From NCBI RefSeq assembly GCF_900141835.1, contig NZ_FQZD01000015.1, forward strand, positions 1 to 64,000: 64,000 nucleotides of DNA, in the 5' to 3' direction. Of this stretch, positions 35,338-44,090 are shown piece by piece. The DNA comes from Propionispora hippei DSM 15287 (GTDB lineage Bacteria > Bacillota > Negativicutes > Propionisporales > Propionisporaceae). The first letter of the stretch is position 1. Each line of letters starts with the position of its first letter. The notes beneath the pieces are model-generated. The model saw only the letters and a program-made list of their open reading frames with translations, was not told the origin of the DNA and did no database searches. The translations under genes and the position numbers were made by a program.

Positions 35338-37101
35338 ATGAGTCGAAAGACGTTTACGGTACTGTTTGGCGGTCAGGCAGGTTATGGCATTATGAGTGCG
35401 GGAAATCTGGTGGCAAAGGCCGGGGGACGGAATGGGCTATGGGCTTTTCAGGTCAATGAATATCCTTCGCTGATCAAGGGCGGTTTAAATACCTGTCTGG
35501 TGCGGTTGAGCGACCAGCCGCTGCAGGCTTATGAGGAAGCCCTGGACTGTCTGGGGGCGCTGTCACAGGAGGCGCTGGACCAAAACTGTAACCGGCTGCG
35601 GCCGGGAGCCCTGGTCATTTATGATAAAGATGTGGTTAAAGCCGATGCGGCTAATATACCGGCCGGTGTCCGGCTGTATCCGGTTAAACTGATCGGCCTG
35701 TTGCCCGGTGATGCGGCCAAGGTTATGGCCAACAGCGCCATGCTGGGTGCCTTTTGCGCCATTACCGGCTATCCTCTGGCAGCGATTGCCGCGGCTATGC
35801 GGTCGGAGTTTAAGAAGCCTGCCATCCAGGAGCAAAACCTTCAGCTTCTGGAGACGACCTTTGCGGCGGTTGACGAGGAATACGGCGAGGAACGGCAAAA
35901 GGCCTTTGCATTTTCCCTTGCTCCCGGTAACCGGAAGAAAATGCTGATTAACGGTAACGACGCCATTTCCATGGGAGCCATCAAGGCGGGGGTTAAATTT
36001 GCCGCCGGCTATCCCATGACCCCCGGCTCTAGCGTACTGACCTATCTGGCGGATCATGCCGAAAAATTCGGCCTTGTTTTTAAACAGGCCGAGGATGAAA
36101 TCGCGGCGGTCAATATGCTGATCGGCGCCGGCTTTGCCGGTGCCAGGGCGATAGCCGCCACCAGCGGCGGCGGATTTTCACTGATGGTGGAAGCGCTGGG
36201 CTTTGCCGCCCAGGCGGAAGTGCCGATTGTTATTGTAAATGCCCAGCGGGGCGGTCCGAGCACCGGCTTGCCGACTCGCACGGCCCAGGCTGATCTCTCT
36301 TTTGTGGTCCATGCCTCACAGGGGGAATTTCCCCGTATTGTTATGGCTCCCGGTGATGTGGAGGAGTGCTTCTTTGAAACTGTCCGGGTGTTCAATCTGG
36401 CGGAAAAATACCAGTTGCCCGGCATTATTCTCACCGATAAATATCTGGCCGATTCGGCCCTGACCCATGACTATTTTGACGATGTCAAGGTAAGGGTGGA
36501 GCGAGGCAAGCTGGTCGATGAGGAATGGCTGGCCGGCAATCAGCCCTACCTGCGCTATCGGCTGACGGAGGACGGCGTATCGCCGCGGGCCGTTCCCGGA
36601 CAGAAGGGCGGCCGGCATATTGCCACAAGCTATACTCATGGCGAAGACGGCTTTTATAGCTCGGGCAACCGGGAATATGCGGCACGGGAGCCGGAGGTTA
36701 CGGCAGCCGGCCTGGATAAGCTGTTTAACAAGGTGCCGGCCCTGCTGGCGGAAATCCCCGGTATTAAGCTGCATGGACCGGCTGAGGCTGAATTGACGGT
36801 GATTAGCTGGGGTTCGACGAAAGGGGCTATTCTCGAAGCCATGGCGGAATTGGCCGAAGCGGGGCATAGCGTTAATTTCCTGCAAATCCTTTATCCGTCC
36901 CCTTTCCCGGTCGACGCAGTGAACGAGGTGCTGAAAGGATGCAACAAGACACTGTTGATCGAATGCAATAAAACGGCGCAGATGGGAGCCCTGCTCAGGG
37001 CTCATACCGGTTATGCGCCTGATGCGGTCTATCTGAAATATGATTCGCGGACCATGGTACCGTCGCAAATTGCCGCCCGAATCAAGGAGGTGATCGGCTA
37101 A
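35338..37101 (+). CDS. korA: 2-oxoacid:acceptor oxidoreductase, fused gamma-alpha subunit
   Basis: Partner of the TPP subunit below; together they oxidise a 2-oxoacid (probably 2-oxoglutarate) to acyl-CoA with ferredoxin, or run in reverse. 587 residues: gamma domain (about 1-190, GGQAGYGIMSAGNLVAKAGG) fused to alpha (about 205-587, GNDAISMGAIKAG, AAGYPMTPGSS). This fused form with a separate small beta is typical of KorAB. ATG 35338 follows GGGAGGGAATG. It overlaps korB by one base (TAATG). Confidence 0.88.
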   Translation: MSRKTFTVLFGGQAGYGIMSAGNLVAKAGGRNGLWAFQVNEYPSLIKGGLNTCLVRLSDQPLQAYEEALDCLGALSQEALDQNCNRLRPGALVIYDKDVVKADAANIPAGVRLYPVKLIGLLPGDAAKVMANSAMLGAFCAITGYPLAAIAAAMRSEFKKPAIQEQNLQLLETTFAAVDEEYGEERQKAFAFSLAPGNRKKMLINGNDAISMGAIKAGVKFAAGYPMTPGSSVLTYLADHAEKFGLVFKQAEDEIAAVNMLIGAGFAGARAIAATSGGGFSLMVEALGFAAQAEVPIVIVNAQRGGPSTGLPTRTAQADLSFVVHASQGEFPRIVMAPGDVEECFFETVRVFNLAEKYQLPGIILTDKYLADSALTHDYFDDVKVRVERGKLVDEEWLAGNQPYLRYRLTEDGVSPRAVPGQKGGRHIATSYTHGEDGFYSSGNREYAAREPEVTAAGLDKLFNKVPALLAEIPGIKLHGPAEAELTVISWGSTKGAILEAMAELAEAGHSVNFLQILYPSPFPVDAVNEVLKGCNKTLLIECNKTAQMGALLRAHTGYAPDAVYLKYDSRTMVPSQIAARIKEVIG

Positions 37102-37955
37102 TGGAAGAATTAAAAACACCCTATACTCCTACCTGGTGTCCCGGCTGCGGTGACTATGGGATTTTGAACGGACTGAAAAAAGCCTTGGCGTCGCTGCCGG
37201 AGGGACCGGAGAATATCGCTTTGGTCAGCGGCATCGGCTGTGCGCCCAAGATCGCTCAGTATGTCAACACCTACCGGATTGAAACGCTGCACGGCCGCAC
37301 ACTGCCGGTAGCTACAGGTCTAAAGCTGGCCAACCGGAATCTGACCGTCATTGCCGAAGGCGGCGACGGCGACGGGATGGGCCTGGGTATGGGGCATTTT
37401 ATTCATACGGCCCGGCGCAATCTGGATATTGCCTACTTTATTCACAACAATCAGGTCTATGGCCTGACCAAGGGGCAGACCTCGCCGACCAGCGAACTGG
37501 GCATGACAACTAAATTTACCCCGCCGCCCAAAGGGAATGTGGAGCATTCGATCAATATCGTCCATATGGCCCTGCACGCCGGCGCTACTTTTGTCGCCCG
37601 CTCTTTCTCGGCCGATGCGAAGCTGGCCGATATTCTGGTCCAGGCTGTTCAGCACAAGGGCTTTGCTGTGGTCGACATCCTGCAGCCTTGTGTATCCTTT
37701 AACAAGGTCAACAGCTACCAATGGTATATGGACAGGGTTTATCCGCTGCAGAACCTGCCGGACTACGATGCCGCAGATTTTGCAAAGGCCGCTGAGCTAG
37801 CGACCCAGTGGGGTGAAAGGATCCCTATCGGTGTATTTTATCAGACCGAACGGCCTGTCTTTGAAGATTCACTGCCGCAACTGGCCGGGGAGCCCTTGGT
37901 TAAACAGTCCCTTGAGGCTATTAATATTCAGCCTTTAATGGATGAACTGGCATGA
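37101..37955 (+). CDS. korB: 2-oxoacid:acceptor oxidoreductase beta subunit (TPP-binding)
   Basis: A 284-residue catalytic subunit binding thiamine diphosphate (GDGDGMGLG to HNNQVYGLTKGQ, with Mg ligands) and one 4Fe-4S cluster (Cys in TWCPGCGDYG, GCAPK and QPCVSF). With KorA and the citrate synthase-aconitase-IDH operon at 53.5 kb it could carry 2-oxoglutarate on to succinyl-CoA or operate reductively. The 2-oxoglutarate preference is assumed from length and fusion pattern; a related 2-oxoacid is possible. Confidence 0.87.
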   Translation: MEELKTPYTPTWCPGCGDYGILNGLKKALASLPEGPENIALVSGIGCAPKIAQYVNTYRIETLHGRTLPVATGLKLANRNLTVIAEGGDGDGMGLGMGHFIHTARRNLDIAYFIHNNQVYGLTKGQTSPTSELGMTTKFTPPPKGNVEHSINIVHMALHAGATFVARSFSADAKLADILVQAVQHKGFAVVDILQPCVSFNKVNSYQWYMDRVYPLQNLPDYDAADFAKAAELATQWGERIPIGVFYQTERPVFEDSLPQLAGEPLVKQSLEAINIQPLMDELA

Positions 37956-38027
37956 TTCTTTTCACTTGCCACATACTAGCGGTATGCTGTTTTGAAGATT
38001 TGCTCTAGTCTAAAGGTGGTGATTTCG

Positions 38028-38249
38028 ATAGAAAACGAACTCAACCAGGAGATACTGGATAAGCTGACCAAGGTATGCCTGTGCAAGGGCATTAGCCGGG
38101 CTACCATGAAGAAGGCCATTGCCGGCGGTGCCGATACGGTGGAAAAGGTGCGAAAAGCGACCGGCGCCGGCTCGGGTTCCTGTGGCGGACGGCGCTGTAC
38201 GCCGAAGATTGAGGAACTGCTGGCCGCGACGACAAGCAGCGAGCAATAA
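38028..38249 (+). CDS. BFD-like [2Fe-2S] protein, probable AUA start
   Basis: About 73 residues with the bacterioferritin-associated ferredoxin fold: Cys pair VCLCKGISRATMKKAI and second pair SCGGRRCTPKIEELL, spacing as in BFD and NirB [2Fe-2S] domains. AAAGGTGGTGAT, one mismatch from a full anti-SD match, lies five bases before ATA GAA; no ATG/GTG/TTG is suitably placed (two GTGs lie inside the SD). It follows korAB by 72 bp and may pass electrons for it. Terminator downstream. Confidence 0.78.
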   Translation: MENELNQEILDKLTKVCLCKGISRATMKKAIAGGADTVEKVRKATGAGSGSCGGRRCTPKIEELLAATTSSEQ

Positions 38250-38294
38250 AAAATCCTGCAATTCAGCCCTTAAGGCTGGTTGCAGGATTTTTTC
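38247..38294. terminator. Terminator after the [2Fe-2S] gene
   Basis: AAAAAATCCTGCA / TGCAGGATTTTTT with an internal GCCC/GGC stem; ends the kor transcript. Confidence 0.85.
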
Positions 38295-38357
38295 CCTTTA
38301 TGGCGGTATTTTGGCGTTTAGTGCTGATTGCCGGCCAAATATCTGAGCAAGCTCGAA

Positions 38358-38386
38358 TTGACGAACAACCGGATTTTCTTTATAGT
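38358..38386 (+). promoter_or_regulatory. Sigma-70-type promoter of the MFS gene
   Basis: TTGACG, 17-bp spacer, TATAGT; 55 bp before the MFS start codon. Confidence 0.7.
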
Positions 38387-38441
38387 GGTAAATAGTTTAA
38401 TTTGGCGAAAACAGTCGCTTTTGAAATAAAGGAGTTATACG

Positions 38442-39686
38442 ATGCAAGTTTCTGGGGAGGCAAAAGGAGTTTCTCTTTTGCAAATGCATGATTTTCGATG
38501 TTTTTGGCTGTCCAGGGTAGCCAGTGTCCTGGCTTATCAAATGCTGAGCGTGGCCGTCGGCTGGCAGATCTATGATCTGACAAATAGCACGTTCTATTTG
38601 GGGATCGCCGGGTTGTTGCAATTTCTGCCGATGGTTCTGCTGATGCTGCCTGCTGGCCATGTGATTGACCGCTACAACCGGACGCTTATTATCCGGTTGT
38701 GCCAATTGAGTGAGGGTCTTGGTGTTTTTCTGCTGGCCATGGGCAGTTTGACCGGGTGGCTCAATAAGGAAACGATTTTGTCGCTGGTCTTTCTTATCGG
38801 GGCGGCCCGTACGTTTGAGATGCCGTGCATGCAAGTACTGCTGACAGGGGTTGTGGAACGGGAGGTTTTGCCCCAGGCGCTCGCTCTTGCCGCTTCGTCG
38901 TCCCAGACGGCGGTCATTGCCGGGCCGGCGCTGGGCGGCCTGCTGTATGTCTATGGTCCGGGAGCCGTGTTTGCCTGTGTGAGCGGATTATATTTCCTGT
39001 CAATTTTCTTCCTGGGAAGAATCAGAAAAAAACAGGAAGCAGTAAAAGGCGAGAAACCGGATTTGCGGTCAGCTCTGGTGGGACTTTCGTTTATCCGCAG
39101 CAGGCCGGTCATTTTAGGCGCCATTTCACTGGATTTGTTTGCGGTTCTATTGGGCGGCGCCACAGCCCTGTTGCCGGTCTTTGCCAGAAAAATCTTGCTC
39201 GCCGGTCCGGCGGGTTTGGGACTGTTGCGCTCCGCGCCGGCGGTAGGGTCGGTGCTGATGGCCTTGTTCTTAGCTCACCGGCCACTGAAAAACCAGGTGG
39301 GCCGGAAGATGTTTCTGGCCGTCATTGTGTTTGGCCTGGCGACCATTGCTTTTGCTCTGTCCACCTCGTTTGTCCTGTCGATTGGCGCACTGATTGTGTT
39401 GGGAACGGCAGATACAATCAGTGTGGTCGTACGCGGTGCTTTAGTTCAGTTGAATACACCCGATGAAATGCGCGGACGGGTCAGTTCGGTCAATGCTTTG
39501 TTCGTAGGTACGTCCAATCAGTTGGGCGAATTTGAATCAGGCATGGCTGCTACCTGGCTGGGTTTGGTGCCGTCGGTGATTTTAGGCGGTGTGGCAACCA
39601 TCCTGGTCGCGCTTATTTGGATGAGATTATTTCCCTCGCTGAAAAACATTCAGCGCCTGGAAAGCAGCGTCAAAGGACAGCCGTAG
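38442..39686 (+). CDS. MFS exporter (EntS/MFS_3 type)
   Basis: A 414-residue, twelve-helix major facilitator. Start region FRCFWLSRVASVLAYQMLSVAVGWQIY and LPAGHVIDRYNRT (motif A) are like the EntS/macrolide-export branch. Substrate unknown; siderophore or drug export in relatives. ATG 38442 has AAAGGAG upstream. Its last 17 bases overlap the convergent gene on the other strand. Confidence 0.87.
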   Translation: MQVSGEAKGVSLLQMHDFRCFWLSRVASVLAYQMLSVAVGWQIYDLTNSTFYLGIAGLLQFLPMVLLMLPAGHVIDRYNRTLIIRLCQLSEGLGVFLLAMGSLTGWLNKETILSLVFLIGAARTFEMPCMQVLLTGVVEREVLPQALALAASSSQTAVIAGPALGGLLYVYGPGAVFACVSGLYFLSIFFLGRIRKKQEAVKGEKPDLRSALVGLSFIRSRPVILGAISLDLFAVLLGGATALLPVFARKILLAGPAGLGLLRSAPAVGSVLMALFLAHRPLKNQVGRKMFLAVIVFGLATIAFALSTSFVLSIGALIVLGTADTISVVVRGALVQLNTPDEMRGRVSSVNALFVGTSNQLGEFESGMAATWLGLVPSVILGGVATILVALIWMRLFPSLKNIQRLESSVKGQP

Positions 39687-40605
39687 TAGCGGTGCTCTGG
39701 TTAGCCTGCTCCGGATAAATATAGGCGGCAAAGTCGGTAAGCCGATCCAGCGGCAGTTGCTCGAGATATTGTTCGCCGGCGATACTTTTTTCCACAATCA
39801 GTTTATCGGGATAGACGGCACGGACCAGACTCAAGGCGGCTATCTTGCCGTCCTGATAAGTGAGCAGCAGGGCGTTAGTTTTTGCTGCCCGAGGGTCAAA
39901 GGATACGGTGAGACCTTGCGCCTCCGCCAGTGTAATCCATTCCTCCGGATCGGCCGACCAGGCAACCGGGGCTTTGCTGTGGCTGTCAAAGGCCTTGAGC
40001 AAGGGGATGAGCGGCGAACTGCCGGGCAGTCCTTTGTAGGCTTCAGTGCCGGCCGAAGCCTGAGACGGCGCGAAGGAAGGCGCCGCAGAACCGGCTTTGC
40101 GGGGCAGAATCAAGCCCTCCAGGCGGTAACCGCCAGTGTCTTTATCGGCGAAATCCAGCCGAAAGCGGGAAGGCAGGCCTTCCACATTGGGCATTTTGTA
40201 GCATAGATAGGACGGATGCAGTTCGGTGATCACGCCGAGATAAGTACCGTAGCTGTCGCTGAGTATCAGCAGAGCGCCGATCTCGGCCGCCGTTAATATT
40301 TTGGTTGTAAGCCATTGCTGTTTTTGTGCTGCCGCCAGCCAGTCTTTGAGGACCGGCGGCGTTTTTTTATTGACCGGCCCGGTCGGCCAGTCGACCCCTG
40401 GCGCTGGAGCGAAGGCATCAAATTCCCGCAAGGCATAGACCGGGTACCAGGTTAAGGGCAGGTCTTTATACAGCTCGCCTGTGTCGGCCCGGCTGTAGGA
40501 CTGGACTTCATAGGTCAGGTCTTCGGCTGCTGTCTGGGCGGCAGCCACGGGAACCCAAGGCAGCCAGAGGCAAAGCAGGACGAGAAACGGCATAAAACGG
40601 CGCAT
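39670..40605 (-). CDS. Exported protein of unknown function
   Basis: A 311-residue protein not recognised as a known family. Residues 1-24 are a clear Sec signal peptide (two Arg, hydrophobic core, VAAAQ cleavage). The mature part is predicted to be globular, with a low-complexity Ala/Ser/Pro linker near 170-195 that splits it into two domains; both contain a similar W..A(E/Q)..L/T pattern (LAAAQKQQWLTTKI; WITLAEAQGLTVSF). TAAGGAG precedes ATG. It is a single gene with its own leader. Confidence 0.75.
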   Translation of the reverse strand: MRRFMPFLVLLCLWLPWVPVAAAQTAAEDLTYEVQSYSRADTGELYKDLPLTWYPVYALREFDAFAPAPGVDWPTGPVNKKTPPVLKDWLAAAQKQQWLTTKILTAAEIGALLILSDSYGTYLGVITELHPSYLCYKMPNVEGLPSRFRLDFADKDTGGYRLEGLILPRKAGSAAPSFAPSQASAGTEAYKGLPGSSPLIPLLKAFDSHSKAPVAWSADPEEWITLAEAQGLTVSFDPRAAKTNALLLTYQDGKIAALSLVRAVYPDKLIVEKSIAGEQYLEQLPLDRLTDFAAYIYPEQANQSTATTAVL

Positions 40606-40688
40606 GCAATCAACTCCTTAAAGCAGGCGGCAGTACCTTGTGTCACGAGGTACCAACCTGTCATGTATCCTTATTATAGCATATAAAG

Positions 40689-40720
40689 AAGGCCTGACAG
40701 GAGGTATGCTGTCAGGCCTT
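40689..40720. terminator. Hairpin between the exported-protein gene and the C4 sugar-acid operon
   Basis: AAGGCCTGACAG / CTGTCAGGCCTT, 12 perfect pairs around GAGGTATG. On the minus strand it is followed by CTTTATAT, so it can end the minus-strand operon from the right. It directly abuts element C1. Confidence 0.7.
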
Positions 40721-40886
40721 TAGGGCGTGTTTTCAAACTAACGGAATGATCCATGGCGAGTGATTTTTGCGCCAGACGAAATAAATTTTTGCAGGAATAG
40801 AGGCCCCTATTTCAAAAAGATTTAGTGAAGTATGGCACAAAAAGCGCCGCCAGGGAGCGTTTTGGATAGTCTGAAAACATGCCCTA
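40721..40886 (+). repeat. Palindromic element family C, copy C1
   Basis: Ends are 20-bp inverted repeats with two mismatches (TAGGGCGTGTTTTCAAACTA on the left). A central hairpin GGAATAGAGGCCCCTATTTC is flanked by GCCAGACGAAAT and AGTATGGC. It shares the centre and layout with C2 (51814-51982), and its right end with fragments at 59939-59974 and 60783-60820. It lies between the TIM gene stop and the terminator. Confidence 0.8.
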
Positions 40887-40906
40887 GGGTGGAATTGAGG
40901 TGATTG

Positions 40907-41716
40907 TTAAGCGATAGAGGAAGCGGCGGACGGCGCCTGAAGGGCCAGTTCGACCAGATCGGCCAGGCCGTCGGGTTCGAGAGCGGCGCGGCCGACAAAG
41001 AGACCGTCCACCTCGGGCAGTAAGGACAGTTCCGCGGCGTTTTGCCGGTTGACGCTGCCGCCGTAGAGCAGCGGGATGGCTTGAGCTACCGTAATACCAT
41101 ATTTTTCGGTTAGCAGCCGGCGGAGCAAGGCGTGAACCTGGGCCACATGGGCAGGCGAGGCGGCCTCGGCGGCGCCGATGGCCCAGAGCGGCTCATAGGC
41201 CAGGATGATGTTGGCTGCCGCCGCCGGCTCGAGACCGGCCAGCAGCTGCAGCAGCTGATAGCGCAGAAAGGCTTCGGTCAAATCCCAGGTTTCCCGTTTT
41301 TCTTCGCCCAGGCAGATAATTGGCGACATATTATTACGCAGCACGGCGTGAATTTTCCAATTGGCGGTTTCGTTGGTTTCACTGAACCAGCGCCGCCGTT
41401 CTTGGTGATTGATTTCAACAAACTGGCAGCCGATTTCTTTCAGCATCGGTGCTGAGACCTCACCGGTAAAGGCGCCGGCGTCGTCCCAATGGACATTTTG
41501 GGAACCGAACAGGATAGGGCTGTCGCTCTCTTGCAGAAACCGCTGCGTTTCCGATAGGGCGCTGAACGGCGGCAGGATAAAGACAGAAGCACCGGAGCGG
41601 TCCTTGAGCCGTTCCTGCAGGCGCTGCAGGTAAGTCAGCGCTTCCTGGTTGGTTTTGTTCATTTTCCAGCTTGTGCCGATAAGGGGTTTGCCGTAGGGCC
41701 TGTTGTTGCTGGTCAT
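40907..41716 (-). CDS. Triosephosphate isomerase homologue of a sugar-acid operon
   Basis: A TIM-barrel isomerase, 269 residues. Lys18 (GTSWKMNK), His104 and Glu175 (AYEPLWAIG) keep the TIM catalytic triad. The usual GHSERR loop reads NHQERR, so the conserved Ser after the catalytic His is Gln. It overlaps pdxA2 by 4 bases as the last gene of the operon. PdxA2 makes dihydroxyacetone phosphate, which a TIM would convert to glyceraldehyde 3-phosphate. The loop change also allows a related substrate such as a tetrulose phosphate, as for EryH/LerI-type proteins. Confidence 0.82.
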   Translation of the reverse strand: MTSNNRPYGKPLIGTSWKMNKTNQEALTYLQRLQERLKDRSGASVFILPPFSALSETQRFLQESDSPILFGSQNVHWDDAGAFTGEVSAPMLKEIGCQFVEINHQERRRWFSETNETANWKIHAVLRNNMSPIICLGEEKRETWDLTEAFLRYQLLQLLAGLEPAAAANIILAYEPLWAIGAAEAASPAHVAQVHALLRRLLTEKYGITVAQAIPLLYGGSVNRQNAAELSLLPEVDGLFVGRAALEPDGLADLVELALQAPSAASSIA

Positions 41717-42726
41717 ACCGGATCACTCCCGTTGGCTTGGATTAGGTTGACATACAGTCCGGTCACCCGGATCGACTCTTCCATGCTTTTGGAACTGGCC
41801 AGACCCTTGCCGGCAATGTCGAAGGCCGTGCCGTGGTCGACCGAGGTGCGGACGAAAGGCAGTCCGACGGTTACGCTGACCGTCCGGGCCAGATCGTGCA
41901 CCTTGGCGGCAATATGGCCCTGATCATGGTAGAGCGACAGGACGGCATCGCACTGGTCGATGTCAAAGAGGCGGAAAATCGAATCGGCCGGAATGGGGCC
42001 CATGGCCCGGATGCCCTTTTCCTGAGCGGTTTTAACCGCCGGGGCCAGTGCCGTCATTTCCTCGTCGCCGCACAGGCCCTGCTCGCCGCCGTGGGGGTTG
42101 AGCGCAGCCACTGCCAGGCGGGCATTGGGCAGGCCCAGCCGTTTCATGGCGACCGCACAATTTTCGATAAAGGGCAGCACATTTTCATAGGTGACATACT
42201 GGCAGGCTTTTAAGAGGGACAGATGGCGGCTGAGGAAGAAAATCCGCATTTTATTGACATGAAACATGGTGACCGCCTTGGGTGAGTCGGTCAGACCGGT
42301 AAACATTTCGGTGTGGCCGATATAAGGTATGCCAGCCTGGTGGATAGCCTCCTTCTGGATCGGGGCAGTGGCAACACCGTCAATTTTTTTGTCCAGCGCC
42401 AGGGCAATGGCTGTTTTGATATAGTCGTAGGCAGCCTGACCGGCGGTGGCGCTGATGACGCCGAAGGGCACCGCGTCGGGCTGTACATTGTCGATATCCA
42501 GCACGTCAAGAGTGCCGGAGCGGTAGATACCGTTCGCCGGAGCGGCGACAGCCTGCATGGTCAGTTGGCTGTTGGTGACGAGCAAGGCCCGTTCAACGAT
42601 TTTTTTGCTGCCGATAATGAGCGGGCGAACCTGCTGGTAGATGTCCGGGTTGGCCAGCGAGCGGACGACGATTTCCGGGCCGATACCCGCCGGATCGCCG
42701 ATGGTGATGCCGATAAGTGGACGCAT
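41713..42726 (-). CDS. pdxA2: PdxA2-type 4-phospho-threonate/erythronate dehydrogenase
   Basis: NAD-dependent decarboxylating dehydrogenase, 337 residues. PdxA-family metal ligands are in IGHTEMF, YHDQGHIAAKV and DHGTAFDIAG. Beside a DUF1537 kinase, such proteins act on D-threonate 4-phosphate (or the erythronate equivalent), giving dihydroxyacetone phosphate and CO2, rather than in vitamin B6 synthesis. No other pyridoxine gene is near, supporting the catabolic role. Confidence 0.87.
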   Translation of the reverse strand: MRPLIGITIGDPAGIGPEIVVRSLANPDIYQQVRPLIIGSKKIVERALLVTNSQLTMQAVAAPANGIYRSGTLDVLDIDNVQPDAVPFGVISATAGQAAYDYIKTAIALALDKKIDGVATAPIQKEAIHQAGIPYIGHTEMFTGLTDSPKAVTMFHVNKMRIFFLSRHLSLLKACQYVTYENVLPFIENCAVAMKRLGLPNARLAVAALNPHGGEQGLCGDEEMTALAPAVKTAQEKGIRAMGPIPADSIFRLFDIDQCDAVLSLYHDQGHIAAKVHDLARTVSVTVGLPFVRTSVDHGTAFDIAGKGLASSKSMEESIRVTGLYVNLIQANGSDPV

Positions 42727-42788
42727 GGGGAAAACACTCCTTTATTGTCAGACAAGCGCCGCCGGACAGGCTGGCGGCCGCTTGCGGT

Positions 42789-44090
42789 TTAATAGTTTAA
42801 CAGATATTTGGTGCAGACCATCACGGTGTTGGTTTCGCCGATCAGGCCGCCCTTGGTAATGAGGGCGATGCCGTGCAGCGGGCCGCCGACCAGGGTGCCG
42901 AAGGAAATGTGCGGCTGGACCTCATCGATCAGTTCAATGGCTTCGACCTGGCTTTCGCGGCAGAAGGCTACTGTCATATCGCCGCCGGTCAGATAGATGC
43001 CTTTTAAGTAATTCATTCCCGGCTGCAGGGCTTTGCGGGCGATGCGGGCCAGGCCATAGGTGATGCGCCGGGCAATGTCGTCCTGGGTGATGCCCCGTTT
43101 ATGGGCTTCGGCCTTAATGTCGATTAAAAACTCCTTATTGCCGGCGGCCCGCAGTCCGAACACATCATTACACTGGCTGATTTCCCATATTTCGCGGGCG
43201 ATGACTTCTTCCACCGGCTGCTCCCCGTCGGAATCGAGGAAGTGACGGATATCCACGTCGATAATGTGGGCCTGACATTCATTCTGCAAATAGGCTAATT
43301 GGCTGCGGGTCAGGTCGGAGGCACTGGCGGCGACGATAAACACCTTGCCGGCTTTTTTCCGGGTGACCCGCTGTTTGCCCAGGTAGGCCAGTTCGCAGGC
43401 CTTTTGAGTGAACGGGCCGGGGTCTACGGCAAACCAGGGAACCTGCAGGCGGTTAATGCCCTCAGCAATCGCGCCGATATCGGCAAAAGTGATGGCGTCA
43501 AACAGCAGGATGCGTGCGCCCTGTTCGATTTGCCGGCGGGCTGCCGCGGTAATGGCCTCGCTGCCCTGCAGCGTGACCGACAGGGGGATAAGGCCTTGTG
43601 GCAAGGCTGTCTGGGTGCTGATTTCCTCACTCAGCGCGCTGCTGTGTACCGGCTTGACCGGATCGCTGCCGGCCGGGGTTTTATGGACCGGTATGCCGTT
43701 GACCAATTGGTAGCCGCCGACGACCATGCGTCCCGAAGCCGGATAGACGGCCACGACACAGGCAATGGCGTTGTCCGGCAGGGCGTCCATCATGCCCTCG
43801 ATTTCGGCACCCAGATTGCCCCGGATGGTGCTGTCGATCCGTTTGGAAAAGCGGGTAATCCCGCGTTGCAGCAATTGTCCGGTGCATTCCCGGATGCGCT
43901 CGTATGCTTCAGCAGGGTCCAGGGTGCGGCTGGAGGCGTTGACAACAATGGCGTCATAGTCCTGGAGGGGGAATTTTCCAATGGTGCCATGCTCGATAGT
44001 GGTCAATGTACGGAAATAGCTATTGGTCAGCAGGACGCCTGCCGTATTGGCGCCGGTTAAATCATCAGCAATGACTGCCCACTCGGCCAT
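42789..44090 (-). CDS. Four-carbon acid sugar kinase (DUF1537, DtnK/OtnK family)
   Basis: Phosphorylates a threonate or erythronate at O4. 433 residues: N-terminal substrate domain beginning AVIADDLTGANTAGVLL, C-terminal nucleotide domain with YLTGGDMTVAFCR and GTLVGGPLHGIALITKGGLIG. Next to pdxA2 this is the D-threonate type combination (DtnK); absence of an OtnC aldolase or a DenD/LtnD dehydrogenase argues against the L-threonate and D-erythronate versions. Its start overlaps the permease gene by 26 bases. Confidence 0.87.
   Translation of the reverse strand: MAEWAVIADDLTGANTAGVLLTNSYFRTLTTIEHGTIGKFPLQDYDAIVVNASSRTLDPAEAYERIRECTGQLLQRGITRFSKRIDSTIRGNLGAEIEGMMDALPDNAIACVVAVYPASGRMVVGGYQLVNGIPVHKTPAGSDPVKPVHSSALSEEISTQTALPQGLIPLSVTLQGSEAITAAARRQIEQGARILLFDAITFADIGAIAEGINRLQVPWFAVDPGPFTQKACELAYLGKQRVTRKKAGKVFIVAASASDLTRSQLAYLQNECQAHIIDVDIRHFLDSDGEQPVEEVIAREIWEISQCNDVFGLRAAGNKEFLIDIKAEAHKRGITQDDIARRITYGLARIARKALQPGMNYLKGIYLTGGDMTVAFCRESQVEAIELIDEVQPHISFGTLVGGPLHGIALITKGGLIGETNTVMVCTKYLLNY

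Noticed and set aside
43299..44060. 253-codon plus-strand ORF opposite the DUF1537 kinase
   Set aside because: Antisense shadow; low-complexity residue bias and no recognisable domain.
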